This document shows, in pieces, positions 33,010 through 41,581 of a stretch of 64,000 nucleotides of DNA. Source of the stretch: 9FT-COMBO-48-23 sp963754385. Its GTDB lineage: Bacteria; Chloroflexota; Dehalococcoidia; GIF9; UBA5629. The translations under genes were made by a program, and so were the position numbers. Numbering within the stretch: position 1 is the stretch's first letter; each line of letters begins with the position of its first letter. The notes beneath the pieces are model-generated. The model saw only the letters and a program-made list of their open reading frames with translations, did no database searches and was not told the DNA's origin. The stretch spans positions 62,001-126,000 of the forward strand of contig CAVWGE010000005.1 in the NCBI GenBank assembly GCA_963754385.1, written 5' to 3'.

Positions 33010-33219
33010 TTGCCTGCGGAGACAGAACGCACAAGATGTCCAGTATGTAACGGAACATCATGGATGATGTGTCCTGGTTGTCATGGCTCTGGAAAGAAAT
33101 CAGATGCAGCGCACAAGCCTGTAGAAAAAGATGAGACTCAAGGGTGTGCTGAGTGTGGAGGAAGAGGCATAGTCAAGTGTAACTATCCGAGATGTCAGGA
33201 TGGCTGGGTTCGAACCTAA
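33010..33219 (+). CDS. DnaJ-type zinc-finger small protein
   Basis: The protein has four Cys pairs in DnaJ-like repeats: CPVCNG, CPGCHGSGKK, CAECGGRG and CNYPRCQDGW. Such CxxCxGxG units bind two zinc ions. No J domain is present. The start is likely TTG 33010, since GGAGG (32997-33001) lies 8 nt before it (69 aa); an ATG at 32995 and the ORF start at 32962 are alternatives. Role unknown; a protein-folding or redox accessory is possible next to htrA. Confidence 0.7.
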   Translation: MPAETERTRCPVCNGTSWMMCPGCHGSGKKSDAAHKPVEKDETQGCAECGGRGIVKCNYPRCQDGWVRT

Positions 33220-33392
33220 GCGCATTAGGCTGGCTTCTGATCCGATGGTAACAAAAGTCCAATTGCTTTCAACCTTGTGTAATATACATAAGCTGTGCCT
33301 GATCCAACAATAAGCCAGATTGTTAATTCACAGTTCGTTTGAAAAACCTATCAGTGATATACTGCTAGTCATAATTTCTGAGAGGTGATCAC

Positions 33393-34388
33393 GTGGTCGA
33401 AAAGTCTCATCAAAAGCAAAAGGTGGTAGTTATTGGTGGAACTGGTTTCCTTGGATATTGCGCGGTTAAAGAGTTTATCTACCGAAGACATGGCGTTACC
33501 GTAATCGCACTCCCACCATTGCCTGAAGAAGGCCTGTTCCCAAAAGATGTAAATATTGTCCTGGCAAATATCGATGAACTAGACGATGGTAGCATCGTGG
33601 ATATCCTAAAAGGTCACGACGCTATAGTTTTCGCTGCTGGAGCCGATGACCGGGTTATCCCCAAAGCTCCAGCATATGAGTTTTTCTATCAGGCTAATGT
33701 TCGATCCTGCAAGAGAATAATATCGCTTGCTCGCCAATCAGGTATAAAGCGTGGTGTTATTTTGAGTTCATATTTCTTGTACTTCGATCGTGTTTGGCCC
33801 GATGAAAAGCTATCAGAATATCATCCTTACATAAGGTCCAGAAAGGAACAAGCTCAGCAGTCTATGAACGCTGCTATGCCGGATCTTCAGTTGATGATTC
33901 TCGAGTTGCCATATATTTTTGGTAGCATGCCTGGTCGCACACCGTTGTGGAAGCCTCTAATAGAATATATCAATTCTCCTTATCCTCTTTTCTATATGAA
34001 AGGGGGAACTAACATGATCGCTGTGGAACATGTTTGTCAAGCCATTGCGGGAGCCATCGAAACTGGAAGGGGTGGAGAAAATTATACAATTGGAGATGAG
34101 AACCTTACATGGGTTGAATTCATAGAAAAAATATTGAATATACTTGGCAAGAAAAAGAAGATAATAATACTACCGACCTTTGTGGTCCGACTTATGCTGA
34201 GAATAGTAAAATTGCGGCACAAATTTCGTGGTGAAGAAAGTGGACTTGATCCTGTTAAGTTTGCAGCCATTCAAACAAGAAATACTTTTTTTGATCCATC
34301 GCCAGCAGTTCAAGAACTTGGCTATGGCAGGGGGAATCTGCAAAAAGCTTTTGAAGATACTGTCAAAGCTTGCTTACAAGTGAAATGA
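33393..34388 (+). CDS. NAD-dependent epimerase/dehydratase family protein
   Basis: The 331-residue protein begins with a GTG preceded by GAGAGGTG. The Rossmann motif is VVVIGGTGFLGYCAVKEF. The usual YxxxK pair is altered: the region reads VILSSYFLYFDRVWP and YHPYIRSRKEQA, so the catalytic Tyr/Lys may be Y and K in YIRSRK. The C-terminal part ends with a typical extended-SDR helix (LQKAFEDTVKACL). The substrate is unknown, probably a nucleotide sugar or a related alcohol. Confidence 0.78.
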   Translation: MVEKSHQKQKVVVIGGTGFLGYCAVKEFIYRRHGVTVIALPPLPEEGLFPKDVNIVLANIDELDDGSIVDILKGHDAIVFAAGADDRVIPKAPAYEFFYQANVRSCKRIISLARQSGIKRGVILSSYFLYFDRVWPDEKLSEYHPYIRSRKEQAQQSMNAAMPDLQLMILELPYIFGSMPGRTPLWKPLIEYINSPYPLFYMKGGTNMIAVEHVCQAIAGAIETGRGGENYTIGDENLTWVEFIEKILNILGKKKKIIILPTFVVRLMLRIVKLRHKFRGEESGLDPVKFAAIQTRNTFFDPSPAVQELGYGRGNLQKAFEDTVKACLQVK

Positions 34389-34611
34389 CAATCGGTACAT
34401 CCGCAGGCTAGCACCTTGCTATTTTGGCGGGAAGGCAGCCAGGAGCCTATTCAATTAGGCGCGGAAACGACAAATGCCTAAGAAAAATGAATATCAAAGG
34501 GTTGATTGGTTATATTGCCCCAACGAATAATGATTTATTTACATCGCTCATTGTTGTGGTTCCTTGGAGGCGATCTAGCTAGAGCGACAACAAAACATCA
34601 TATTGTGTAGT

Positions 34612-35478
34612 CTATATTCTGTATATCCCGAGCACCTCGTAGCCATCTGGGATGGCGTGTGCTTTCGCCACCTGTGCCGTGTCGAATCCAGTCACCTGCC
34701 AGCTCCCGCTCCAGCCCATCTCTTTGGCCGCCAGGAAGAAATGCGACATGGCGATGCCTACATCAAGACGATAAAAGTGCTTACCATCACGAACGCTGCT
34801 GTATCTTCCTCTGGCATCAGCCACAGCTATTATCTCCTTTCCGGTTACTAAAAAGCGCCACGGCTGCGCGTTAACCCAGGACGGCGCCAAGCGGGCACAT
34901 TCCAGCGCTTCAAGAAGTTCTTTATCTTCGGTCTCAAGCGGCGAGCCCCATTCAGTGCCAAAGGCTATCTGCTTCAGCGGCTTCCTCCGCCCGAAGTTCA
35001 TAGCCCCCAGCTCTATGACATCGTGCGCCACCCGACCGTAAAACGATGTGTCGGGGTAGCCAAGCGGAGTCAAGACGATAACGCGCTCCCCCTTATCCAG
35101 ACCCAGAAAGGCACCGATTCGCTCCTCGGTGAACATACCACCGACCCAGCAGGTGCCAAGACCTTGCTGAGTGGCAAAAAGTATCATCTGCTCCATGCGG
35201 AAGCCCATGTTCAGCATGAATAATGGCTTTTCCTCAGACGTAGCGATGATGAAATGCGGCGCTGAGCCAAAAAGAAAACGTGTGCCGGTTAAATATGTCA
35301 TCCGCGCCGCCACCAGCTTGCCCTCTTCGATTAGATGAAAGCGGACTCTGATACTATCGTCCAGAGCCACCGAGTTCTCACCGGATTTGACCACTGCCTG
35401 CAAGACGTCTTCAGGGACAGGTCGTGACTCGTAATGACGGATGCTGATTCGTTTGCGGATGGTTTCACGGATATTCAT
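34612..35478 (-). CDS. Nitroreductase family protein (TM1586 type)
   Basis: The protein (288 aa from ATG 35478) opens with IRETIRKRISIRHYESRPV, the nitroreductase start, and carries LGTCWVGGMFTEERI and a second conserved half with LECARLAPSWVNAQPWRFLV. The doubled layout matches the TM1586-like nitroreductases that form one chain with both FMN sites. The ORF can be extended to 35547, but the extra residues (CHCERSVAIS) are the translation of an intergenic repeat and are not part of the gene. Likely a flavin-dependent reductase; electron acceptor unknown. Confidence 0.85.
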   Translation of the reverse strand: MNIRETIRKRISIRHYESRPVPEDVLQAVVKSGENSVALDDSIRVRFHLIEEGKLVAARMTYLTGTRFLFGSAPHFIIATSEEKPLFMLNMGFRMEQMILFATQQGLGTCWVGGMFTEERIGAFLGLDKGERVIVLTPLGYPDTSFYGRVAHDVIELGAMNFGRRKPLKQIAFGTEWGSPLETEDKELLEALECARLAPSWVNAQPWRFLVTGKEIIAVADARGRYSSVRDGKHFYRLDVGIAMSHFFLAAKEMGWSGSWQVTGFDTAQVAKAHAIPDGYEVLGIYRI

Positions 35479-35498
35479 AGGGCCAAATATCAAATCAG

Positions 35499-35524
35499 AG
35501 ATTGCCACGCTTCGCTCGCAATGA
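35499..35524. repeat. GATTGCCACGCTTCGC intergenic repeat (copy 2)
   Basis: Identical in its core to 11641-11666 and situated directly upstream of the nitroreductase start. Confidence 0.7.
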
Positions 35525-35536
35525 CAGAACAACAAA

Positions 35537-35592
35537 TGTAGCTGCAACCTTTTAAGGTCGCAGTAGGCGAGGCTAAAGCCTCGCCCCTACAT
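35537..35592. repeat. Double palindromic intergenic repeat
   Basis: TGTAGCTGCAACCTTTTAAG with GGTCGCA forms the first arm, and GGCGAGGCTAAAGCCTCGCC the second, ending CTACATT. Nearly identical to 38241-38295 and 28053-28107. Confidence 0.85.
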
Positions 35593-35630
35593 TGACAGAC
35601 AACATCTCAGGCATCAAGTAATCAAGTTAG

Positions 35631-36848
35631 CTAGCTGAACAGGTCCATCTTTTGCGATTTGCCGTCTTTATCGATATGCTCGATGCTGATAGGGAAGCCT
35701 TTGCCGGCAACGGCCTTCACTTTTGTCTTGGCAAGCTCAAGCAGGTCCATAGGGTTGACACAGGCCTCGGGTGGCAAGACACCCTTTTCCTTAATCTTTC
35801 CTGTAGCCATAAGTATGCCCCCTATAGCCACCGGTATGCCTGTACCTTCACCCATGCCTTGACCCCTCGAAGACATCGAGAAGATATAAGTGTTCTTCCC
35901 GCCGTCCTTGTATCCCTTGACCACAATTTTGAGACAACCCATAGGCTGATTAATCCCGGCATCCTTCATCAGCTTCTCCCTCTGCGAAAGTATAAAGGCG
36001 ACAGCAAATTCCAGAGGAATAATCCTATGATTATGGACCTCAATCGGCTTCTCATCGGTGATACCCAGCCTGACCATCCCCTTTATCAACTCGGCGTAAG
36101 CCGGCGGCAGCACCAGCCCGAGGTTGGTTACCCTCTTCACGCCCTTCAGGTACTTCGGCAGAGTTATAGTCTCAGGATGCGGATAGGCATAGACGCTGTA
36201 GGTACCGACATCCTGAAACTCGGCCTCCTCTTCCAACGCCCTGCCGCTGTCTTCAAAGAGTTTAACCGTCGTGGAATTGCCATTGAGAAAAACCGGTATG
36301 TCTATCTTCATCGAATGAATACGGTGCTTCACCACCGCCGCCCCCTCCACCTTCTCGCCACCGTGGGCATGATATATGTCTACCGACTCGACCTGGTCGA
36401 GCAGGGAATCAGCACAGAACCTGACCAGTACATTAGCCACGCCGGGAGAGCTCCCCATCCCTATAAGCGCTGAAATGCCAGCCTTCTTCGCCTTACCATC
36501 CATGGCCAGAAGCTTCTCGGTGGCATCGAAATCATCGCAGACATCAACGTAGTTTATTCTGGCTTCTATCACCGATTTCAATATGGCAGGCCCATACTTG
36601 TAGAAAGGCCCGACACAGTTCAGGACAACCGCTGAGCCGCTGATTGCCTTTCTTATGCTCTGGGGATTCTCAGCATCAAGTTCAACAGCAGATAACTTGC
36701 TCCCTTTAACCGCCCTGGCCAGTTTTTTTGCCGCCACGATATTCATATCGGCGACCGTTACTTCGGAGAACACACCACTTGAAGCCAGCGTCTCCGTGGC
36801 TATGCTGCCAACTGCCCCACTCCCACCTAAGACTGTAACTTTAGACAT
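35631..36848 (-). CDS. Saccharopine dehydrogenase family oxidoreductase
   Basis: ATG 36848 has AGGAG 7 nt upstream and gives 405 residues; the ORF to 36875 overlaps the RLP gene. The Rossmann motif is KVTVLGGSGAVGSIATETLA, followed by GSAVVLNCVGPFYKYGPAIL and YVDVCDDFDATEKLL, typical of saccharopine dehydrogenase-like NAD(P) enzymes. The gene follows the RuBisCO-like gene by 13 nt on the same strand, so it is very likely in the same operon as that gene and the FGGY kinase. It probably acts on an intermediate of their shared pathway, but its substrate is not known. Confidence 0.85.
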   Translation of the reverse strand: MSKVTVLGGSGAVGSIATETLASSGVFSEVTVADMNIVAAKKLARAVKGSKLSAVELDAENPQSIRKAISGSAVVLNCVGPFYKYGPAILKSVIEARINYVDVCDDFDATEKLLAMDGKAKKAGISALIGMGSSPGVANVLVRFCADSLLDQVESVDIYHAHGGEKVEGAAVVKHRIHSMKIDIPVFLNGNSTTVKLFEDSGRALEEEAEFQDVGTYSVYAYPHPETITLPKYLKGVKRVTNLGLVLPPAYAELIKGMVRLGITDEKPIEVHNHRIIPLEFAVAFILSQREKLMKDAGINQPMGCLKIVVKGYKDGGKNTYIFSMSSRGQGMGEGTGIPVAIGGILMATGKIKEKGVLPPEACVNPMDLLELAKTKVKAVAGKGFPISIEHIDKDGKSQKMDLFS

Positions 36849-36861
36849 CTTACTACTCCTT

Positions 36862-38172
36862 TCAAATCCTGACACCTTTGCTGAACGGGTCGACCCATTC
36901 CTTCAGCGAAATCGCCAATTCCTCATGGTCCTTGGCATATTCCGCCAGCGGAATGCCCTGCATGGTGGCATCGATTGCTTGTCGGAACGCTTTTCCGCCG
37001 GCGATTGGGCCCTGAGGATGAGCATGGATGCCGCCTCCGGAACCTATCACGATGTCATTGCCCAGAGCCATCATCACCTGCGGCACCATGGACGGAGTGA
37101 TTCCGCCGGAGGCCATGGGGAATGTCGGCTTCAGGTTGTACAACGGAAATGAGAGGTTCCGGGCAACGTTCTTGAACTTATAATCTATCACCGGCGCTTT
37201 CCCGTAGGGAGCCGGGATGACGACAACGTCAGCACCGGCCAGGCGAGGCAGCTTGCCTAGGACAAGATGAGAACTCATACCATGCCAGGGCGACATATAT
37301 AAGGCGCCGGCAACATCCATGTGGGCAAGGATAGGTACATTTATTTTCGGGTCATCGGCCAGCGCCTGCATTACCGGAAAACCGACGGCTAGATAGTTAA
37401 TCATCAGCGCATTACAGCCCAACTCCACGGCACGCTTGGCATTTTCAAAGACCTTAGGGATTGCGTCCGTTACATTTGCAGTATATAGAGTGTGTTCACC
37501 CGTCTCCTCATAGACCTGCTTCTCAATCTTCATATAGCTTTTGACACGCTCCAGCACTGAATTGAACGAAGCATCGGCTATCAGCTCATCGTCCTTAACA
37601 ATATCACAGCCGCCAGCCGCTGCTTTTCTGAACAACTCGGCGCCAACTTCACAAGTATAACCTGTGCACGGCTTTACCATGTTGTTAAGAAGGGGACGTT
37701 TTTTCACGCCTAACACTTTCCTCACGCCATCAATGCCGAACTTCGGTCCCTTGAAACCGGCAACATATTTCTCCGGGAAGCGAATGTCAACCAGCTTGAT
37801 TTCTCCACCCATGGAAATGTTACCCACCACCGTAGTCAGCAGCATGGGTATCTGCTCTCCTATGTTGACCTCCGGATAAGCCACCTGCACAAACCACTGC
37901 CGGTTCTGCAGATTAGGCGGCACGGTGGACTCATAGTCAGGCATTTCATAAACACCGACCACCTTGGCGATATGCTGACGGCGGACTTCATCGGTCTCGC
38001 CGGGCACAGCCACCCACGTTCCTGTGCTCTGCTCAATAGCCAGGAAAGGCGCAATTATAGGAACGGGCAGCGCTGCCGGATAAGAAACAAGATACGTCCC
38101 GATAATATAGTCACCGTAATCCACGCCGTCGGGCAAGGCTATGGGAAGCCCTAAAATCTCTTCTCTATCCAT
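36862..38172 (-). CDS. RuBisCO-like protein (form IV type)
   Basis: The 436-residue protein has the RuBisCO large-subunit fold. Counterparts of spinach residues kept are E60/T65 (EQSTGTW, E47/T52), N123 (TTVVGN, N118), K175 (VKPCTG, K167), the carbamate site K201/D203/E204 (IVKDDE, K193/D195/E196), H294 (H284), K334 (YGK, K325), S379 (MASGGI, S355) and the 403-404 glycines (GSGGGIH). Replaced are K177 (C169), R295 (M285) and H327 (S). The changes argue against CO2-fixing activity and for an enolase-, isomerase- or decarboxylase-type reaction. GGAGGTG lies before the ATG. It lies between a FGGY kinase gene and a saccharopine-dehydrogenase-like gene. Confidence 0.9.
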   Translation of the reverse strand: MDREEILGLPIALPDGVDYGDYIIGTYLVSYPAALPVPIIAPFLAIEQSTGTWVAVPGETDEVRRQHIAKVVGVYEMPDYESTVPPNLQNRQWFVQVAYPEVNIGEQIPMLLTTVVGNISMGGEIKLVDIRFPEKYVAGFKGPKFGIDGVRKVLGVKKRPLLNNMVKPCTGYTCEVGAELFRKAAAGGCDIVKDDELIADASFNSVLERVKSYMKIEKQVYEETGEHTLYTANVTDAIPKVFENAKRAVELGCNALMINYLAVGFPVMQALADDPKINVPILAHMDVAGALYMSPWHGMSSHLVLGKLPRLAGADVVVIPAPYGKAPVIDYKFKNVARNLSFPLYNLKPTFPMASGGITPSMVPQVMMALGNDIVIGSGGGIHAHPQGPIAGGKAFRQAIDATMQGIPLAEYAKDHEELAISLKEWVDPFSKGVRI

Positions 38173-38240
38173 TTAGACACCTCCTTCACATATTGTCTTG
38201 TCGAATCTCTCCTTGTTTAGGGTCACTCATCACCGCCACA

Positions 38241-38295
38241 TGTAGCTGCGACCTTTTAAGGTCGCAGTGGGCAAGGCTAAAGCCTCGCCACTACA
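38241..38295. repeat. Double palindromic intergenic repeat
   Basis: TGTAGCTGCGACCTTTTAAG with GTCGCAG, then GGCAAGGCTAAAGCCTCGCC, ending CACTACAC. It occupies the gap between the kinase and the RuBisCO-like gene and could still be transcribed through. Confidence 0.85.
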
Positions 38296-38301
38296 CAGTG
38301 T

Positions 38302-39858
38302 CTACGAAAGCACCTCTTCACACACTACCTTGTCAAACCTCTCCTTGTTCAGCTTTCTATAGAATTTGCGTAGATTGCCGTAAACGTCTTTATATGAATG
38401 GAATAGCAAGTCGTAAATTCCCGTATTCCCGGGTTGTGGTTCAAACGCCCTATCTACCTTGACCACTTTTTTCAGCGACTCAAAATCCGGATATATACCA
38501 AGGCCGACTGCTGCTACTAACGCAGCTCCCACCGCTCCGGCTTCCTGAGGGTCACGAACGGTCTCAATCTTCCTGTGAGTTACGTCAGCCAGAATCTGCA
38601 TCCAGGGCTTGCCCTTTGCTCCCCCACCTATGACCCTGAGCTGTGGCAGAGGAAACTTGAATTCTTTTTCCACGATTTCCACTATCCATCTGATATTATA
38701 CGCCACGCCTTCATATACAGCACGAAGCAAGTCCTCACGCGTATGCTCGGCACTTAGATTGAGAAAACTGGCGCGAACATAGCAATCGTCTATAGGAGCC
38801 CTTTCACCATAAATCCAGGGGGTGAAGAGCAAGTAATTGGAGCCCGGTGGAATCTTGGCAACCTCGTCATCCATAAGCGCATAGACATTGGGGATATTCG
38901 GGTCCTTTTTTTCGGCTTTGTAGAACTCATCAGCAATCCATTGGATGCAACCGCCGGCGGCTTCCGTTTCAGCAAACAGAAATGCCTTATCCGGGTCAGC
39001 AGAATGAACCGTGGCGGCTCCACATTTGCCCTGCGGTGTGCGCTTGGTGACCACACCCACCCAGCCAGACGTTCCGAGGTAGACATGTCCCTCGCCTTCA
39101 CCGACGGCACCGGAGCCTACCGCAGCACAGGGAGCATCTCCAGCACCCGCAATTACCGGCGTGCCCTCCAAAAGACCATATTCTTTAGCCGCTTCAGGCG
39201 TCAGTTCTCCGACTTTATCAATTGAACGCACTAAAGGGGGGAATTTTTCAGGGTCAAGCCCGACATAGCGAAAAATACTGCTAAGCCAGGTCTTCTTTTT
39301 CAGGTCAATTCCAAAGACAGAGCCGCCGGTCCACTCCATGACCATGTTGCCCGTGCTACGATAGAAAAGATAACCGGCGACATCGAGGAAACAGCACATC
39401 TTGTTATAAATATCGGGCTCTTCTTTTTTCAGCCAGAGCAGCTTGGGCATGCCATCCTTACCACACAAAGTAGCGCCGGCAACTAAAGCGAAGACGCGTG
39501 GGCCAAGAAACTTTCTCATCAGCCGTTCCGCCTGTTCCCCAGCCCGGTTATCAAGCCAGATTATGGCACGCCTCAGCACCCCTTCTTTCAAGTTCATGGG
39601 GATAATGCCTAGCATCTGCGTGCTATAGGTAATACACAACACGTCTTTGGGTGACACGCCTGTCTGTTCGAGTAGAAGCCTTGTCGTCCGTGTAACCGCT
39701 TTCCACCAATCTAAGGGCTCCTGCTCCGCCCAACCCGGGTTCGGGAAATAGGTCCTGTAAGGCTCAAAGCATTTGCCGTGGACGGTCCCATCAGTATCCA
39801 CCAAAACCGCCTTATTGCCGCTGGTGCCTACGTCATGGGCGATTATGTATTTAGCCAT
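38302..39858 (-). CDS. FGGY-family carbohydrate kinase (xylulokinase-like)
   Basis: The 518-residue protein starts AKYIIAHDVGTSGNKAVLVD (phosphate loop DVGTSGNK) and shows PGWAEQEPLDWW, IIWLDNRAGEQAE, VIAGAGDAPCAAVGSG and the C-terminal GGGAKGKPWMQILADV, all hallmarks of FGGY kinases. It should phosphorylate a pentose-, tetrose- or polyol-type sugar or sugar acid. It lies upstream of the RuBisCO-like gene on the same strand, with only a repeat between. I start at ATG 39858, after five extra residues of the ORF. Confidence 0.88.
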   Translation of the reverse strand: MAKYIIAHDVGTSGNKAVLVDTDGTVHGKCFEPYRTYFPNPGWAEQEPLDWWKAVTRTTRLLLEQTGVSPKDVLCITYSTQMLGIIPMNLKEGVLRRAIIWLDNRAGEQAERLMRKFLGPRVFALVAGATLCGKDGMPKLLWLKKEEPDIYNKMCCFLDVAGYLFYRSTGNMVMEWTGGSVFGIDLKKKTWLSSIFRYVGLDPEKFPPLVRSIDKVGELTPEAAKEYGLLEGTPVIAGAGDAPCAAVGSGAVGEGEGHVYLGTSGWVGVVTKRTPQGKCGAATVHSADPDKAFLFAETEAAGGCIQWIADEFYKAEKKDPNIPNVYALMDDEVAKIPPGSNYLLFTPWIYGERAPIDDCYVRASFLNLSAEHTREDLLRAVYEGVAYNIRWIVEIVEKEFKFPLPQLRVIGGGAKGKPWMQILADVTHRKIETVRDPQEAGAVGAALVAAVGLGIYPDFESLKKVVKVDRAFEPQPGNTGIYDLLFHSYKDVYGNLRKFYRKLNKERFDKVVCEEVLS

Positions 39859-39925
39859 TCCGCTACACCCCAAGTGCTTATTATATCAACCTTTGGCATT
39901 GGGGGCGAACCAAGACCGATTCATG

Positions 39926-39954
39926 TTGACGAAACCCGGCGCTTTGTTTATTCT
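39926..39954 (+). promoter_or_regulatory. Promoter of the DsrE-like gene
   Basis: TTGACG (39926-39931), a 17-nt spacer, TATTCT (39949-39954). A GGAAGGAGGAGG ribosome site follows before the ATG at 39999. Confidence 0.45.
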
Positions 39955-39998
39955 AAACAATAGAATATGGTAAGGAGCTAAATAGGAAGGAGGAGGAA

Positions 39999-40475
39999 AT
40001 GGAAAAGAATGATGGAGTAACCATAATCGTATTCAGCGGCGAGATGGATAAAGTCTTTGCTGCCTTTAGTATCGCCATTGGGGCCGCCGCAGCCGGCAAA
40101 GAGACCAATATGTTTTTCACCTTCTGGGGCATAAAGGCTATCATGAAAGGGAACCTGACAGGCCAGGGCTTCTTTGGTCGCATGATGGGCCTGTTGAACC
40201 GCGGTGGTATCAATCGCATCGGCCCTTCACGCTTCAACTTCGGCGGCATCGGCCGCTGGATGTTCAAGCATATGATGAAGTCGCATAAAGTAACGCTCCT
40301 TGAGGAAATGCGGAAAACCGCCATTGACCTCGGGGTTAAGTTCCTGTCCTGCGAGGCAAGCATGCAAGTCATGGAGATAAAGCCGGAAGACTTGATTGAC
40401 GAGGTCGAAAAGACGTGCGGAGTAGCCACCATGCTAGAGAAAGCTTTCCACTCCAAGGTAACGTTATTCATCTAA
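39999..40475 (+). CDS. DsrE/DsrF/DrsH-like family protein
   Basis: The 158-residue protein has TIIVFSGEMDKVFAAFSIAI, FFTFWGIKAIMKGNL and a late cysteine in KFLSCEASMQVM, as in DsrE-like sulfur-relay or peroxiredoxin-like proteins. It is probably cytoplasmic. The single conserved Cys (in FLSCEA) is the likely sulfur-carrying residue. Role in sulfur transfer is inferred from family membership only; no other sulfur gene is adjacent. Confidence 0.82.
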   Translation: MEKNDGVTIIVFSGEMDKVFAAFSIAIGAAAAGKETNMFFTFWGIKAIMKGNLTGQGFFGRMMGLLNRGGINRIGPSRFNFGGIGRWMFKHMMKSHKVTLLEEMRKTAIDLGVKFLSCEASMQVMEIKPEDLIDEVEKTCGVATMLEKAFHSKVTLFI

Positions 40476-40488
40476 CAGCTCTTTTCTG

Positions 40489-40575
40489 TCATTGCGAGGG
40501 GCGTAGCCCCGTGGCGAACTCGGCGGAGGCAGACGTGGTTGCCCTACGGAGATTGTCAAGCTCCGCTAAAACTTG
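40489..40575. repeat. CATTGCGAGGGGCGTAGCCC intergenic repeat, extended copy
   Basis: The block begins like the 11641/35499 repeats in reverse orientation, with GGGGCGTAGCCCCGTGGCGA, and continues through GGTTGCCCTACGGAGATTG. It is longer than the other two copies and separates the DsrE-like and Usp genes. Confidence 0.6.
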
Positions 40576-40676
40576 CCAAAAACTCCGCCTAAAGCTAATA
40601 TAGTAGGGCTATTTGTGTATATCAAACCTTAGTTCTCAAAGTTTGACGCTAGCGCCAGAAGGGAGGCTTAGGGCTG

Positions 40677-41549
40677 ATGTATGAAAAAATACTCGTGCCA
40701 CTGGATGGCTCAGAACTTGCTGAACAGGCTATTCCCTATGTTGAATGGCTAGCCAGAAAATTCAATAGCGAGGTTATTTTTATCACCGTATGTTTCGCGG
40801 GTGACCCTCTGGAACGAGCCCTAACGGAGTATATCGAAAGAAGAGCCGAGAAAATCCAGTCTCTAGGAATGAAGACACGGGCAGCATGTATCGAGGGTGA
40901 GCCTGCCACCTCAATCATAGATTTTGCTGGGAAAAACGACATTAGTTTAATTGTACTCTCCACTCACGGTCGAACTGGTGTCAGCCACTGGCCCCTGGGA
41001 AGTATCGCCAACAAAGTCGTGCAAAGGTCAAACATCCCGGTATTTCTAGTAAGGTCAGGCCACCCAGGAAAGACATCTGCCGACAAGGAGCTGCGGAAGA
41101 TACTTGTAACCCTGGATGGCTCACGCTTTTCCGAGGCTATAATACCTTATGTAGAGAAGTTAGCCAAAGTAATGGGCAGTGAAGTAACCTTTCTCAGAAT
41201 TATCGAGCCATCAAAGCTCCCCCAACTAGCAGCTTACATAGACCGGGAGAAATACGAGAAAGACTTCATAGCTAAGCTGGAGAGGGAAGCTGGGCGTTAT
41301 TTAGGCAAAAAGAAAACTGCTCTGGCGAGCAAAGGTATAAAGGTTAATTCAGCATTGCTGGAAGGGAAACCGGTTGAGACTATACTCCAGTATGCTGAGG
41401 ATAACTCAATTAACCTGATAGCCCTGACAACCCACGGCTTTTCAGGTATCACCAAATGGGCCTATGGCAGTGTGGCATCTAGAATTATCGAGGGTTCCTC
41501 AAAGCCAACATTGCTGGTGCGACCTCCTCTTCCCGCCTTGAAAACCTAA
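40677..41549 (+). CDS. Tandem universal stress protein
   Basis: Two UspA domains in one 290-residue chain: the first starts YEKILVPLDGSELAEQAIPY, with its ATP-loop TTHGRTG-like counterpart LSTHGRTGVSHWPLGS, and the second starts RKILVTLDGSRFSEAIIPY with TTHGFSGITKWAYGS. Both keep the G-2x-G-9x-G(S) nucleotide pattern. Function is a generic stress or ATP-sensing role. Another such gene occurs at 56947. No promoter was convincing here. Confidence 0.9.
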   Translation: MYEKILVPLDGSELAEQAIPYVEWLARKFNSEVIFITVCFAGDPLERALTEYIERRAEKIQSLGMKTRAACIEGEPATSIIDFAGKNDISLIVLSTHGRTGVSHWPLGSIANKVVQRSNIPVFLVRSGHPGKTSADKELRKILVTLDGSRFSEAIIPYVEKLAKVMGSEVTFLRIIEPSKLPQLAAYIDREKYEKDFIAKLEREAGRYLGKKKTALASKGIKVNSALLEGKPVETILQYAEDNSINLIALTTHGFSGITKWAYGSVASRIIEGSSKPTLLVRPPLPALKT

Positions 41550-41581
41550 TCATTGTTGCCAACATTAAGTCGAACTGAGAT

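Noticed and set aside
33200..33219. GGGTTCGAACC resembling a tRNA TPsiC arm
   Set aside because: It lies inside the zinc-finger ORF and has no matching acceptor, D or anticodon arms. No tRNA was found in the window.
35479..35547. N-terminal extension of the nitroreductase ORF (CHCERSVAIS...)
   Set aside because: It is the translation of a palindromic intergenic repeat; the conserved nitroreductase start begins at ATG 35478.
36862..38172. True CO2-fixing RuBisCO
   Set aside because: K177, R295 and H327 equivalents are replaced, and no phosphoribulokinase is nearby.
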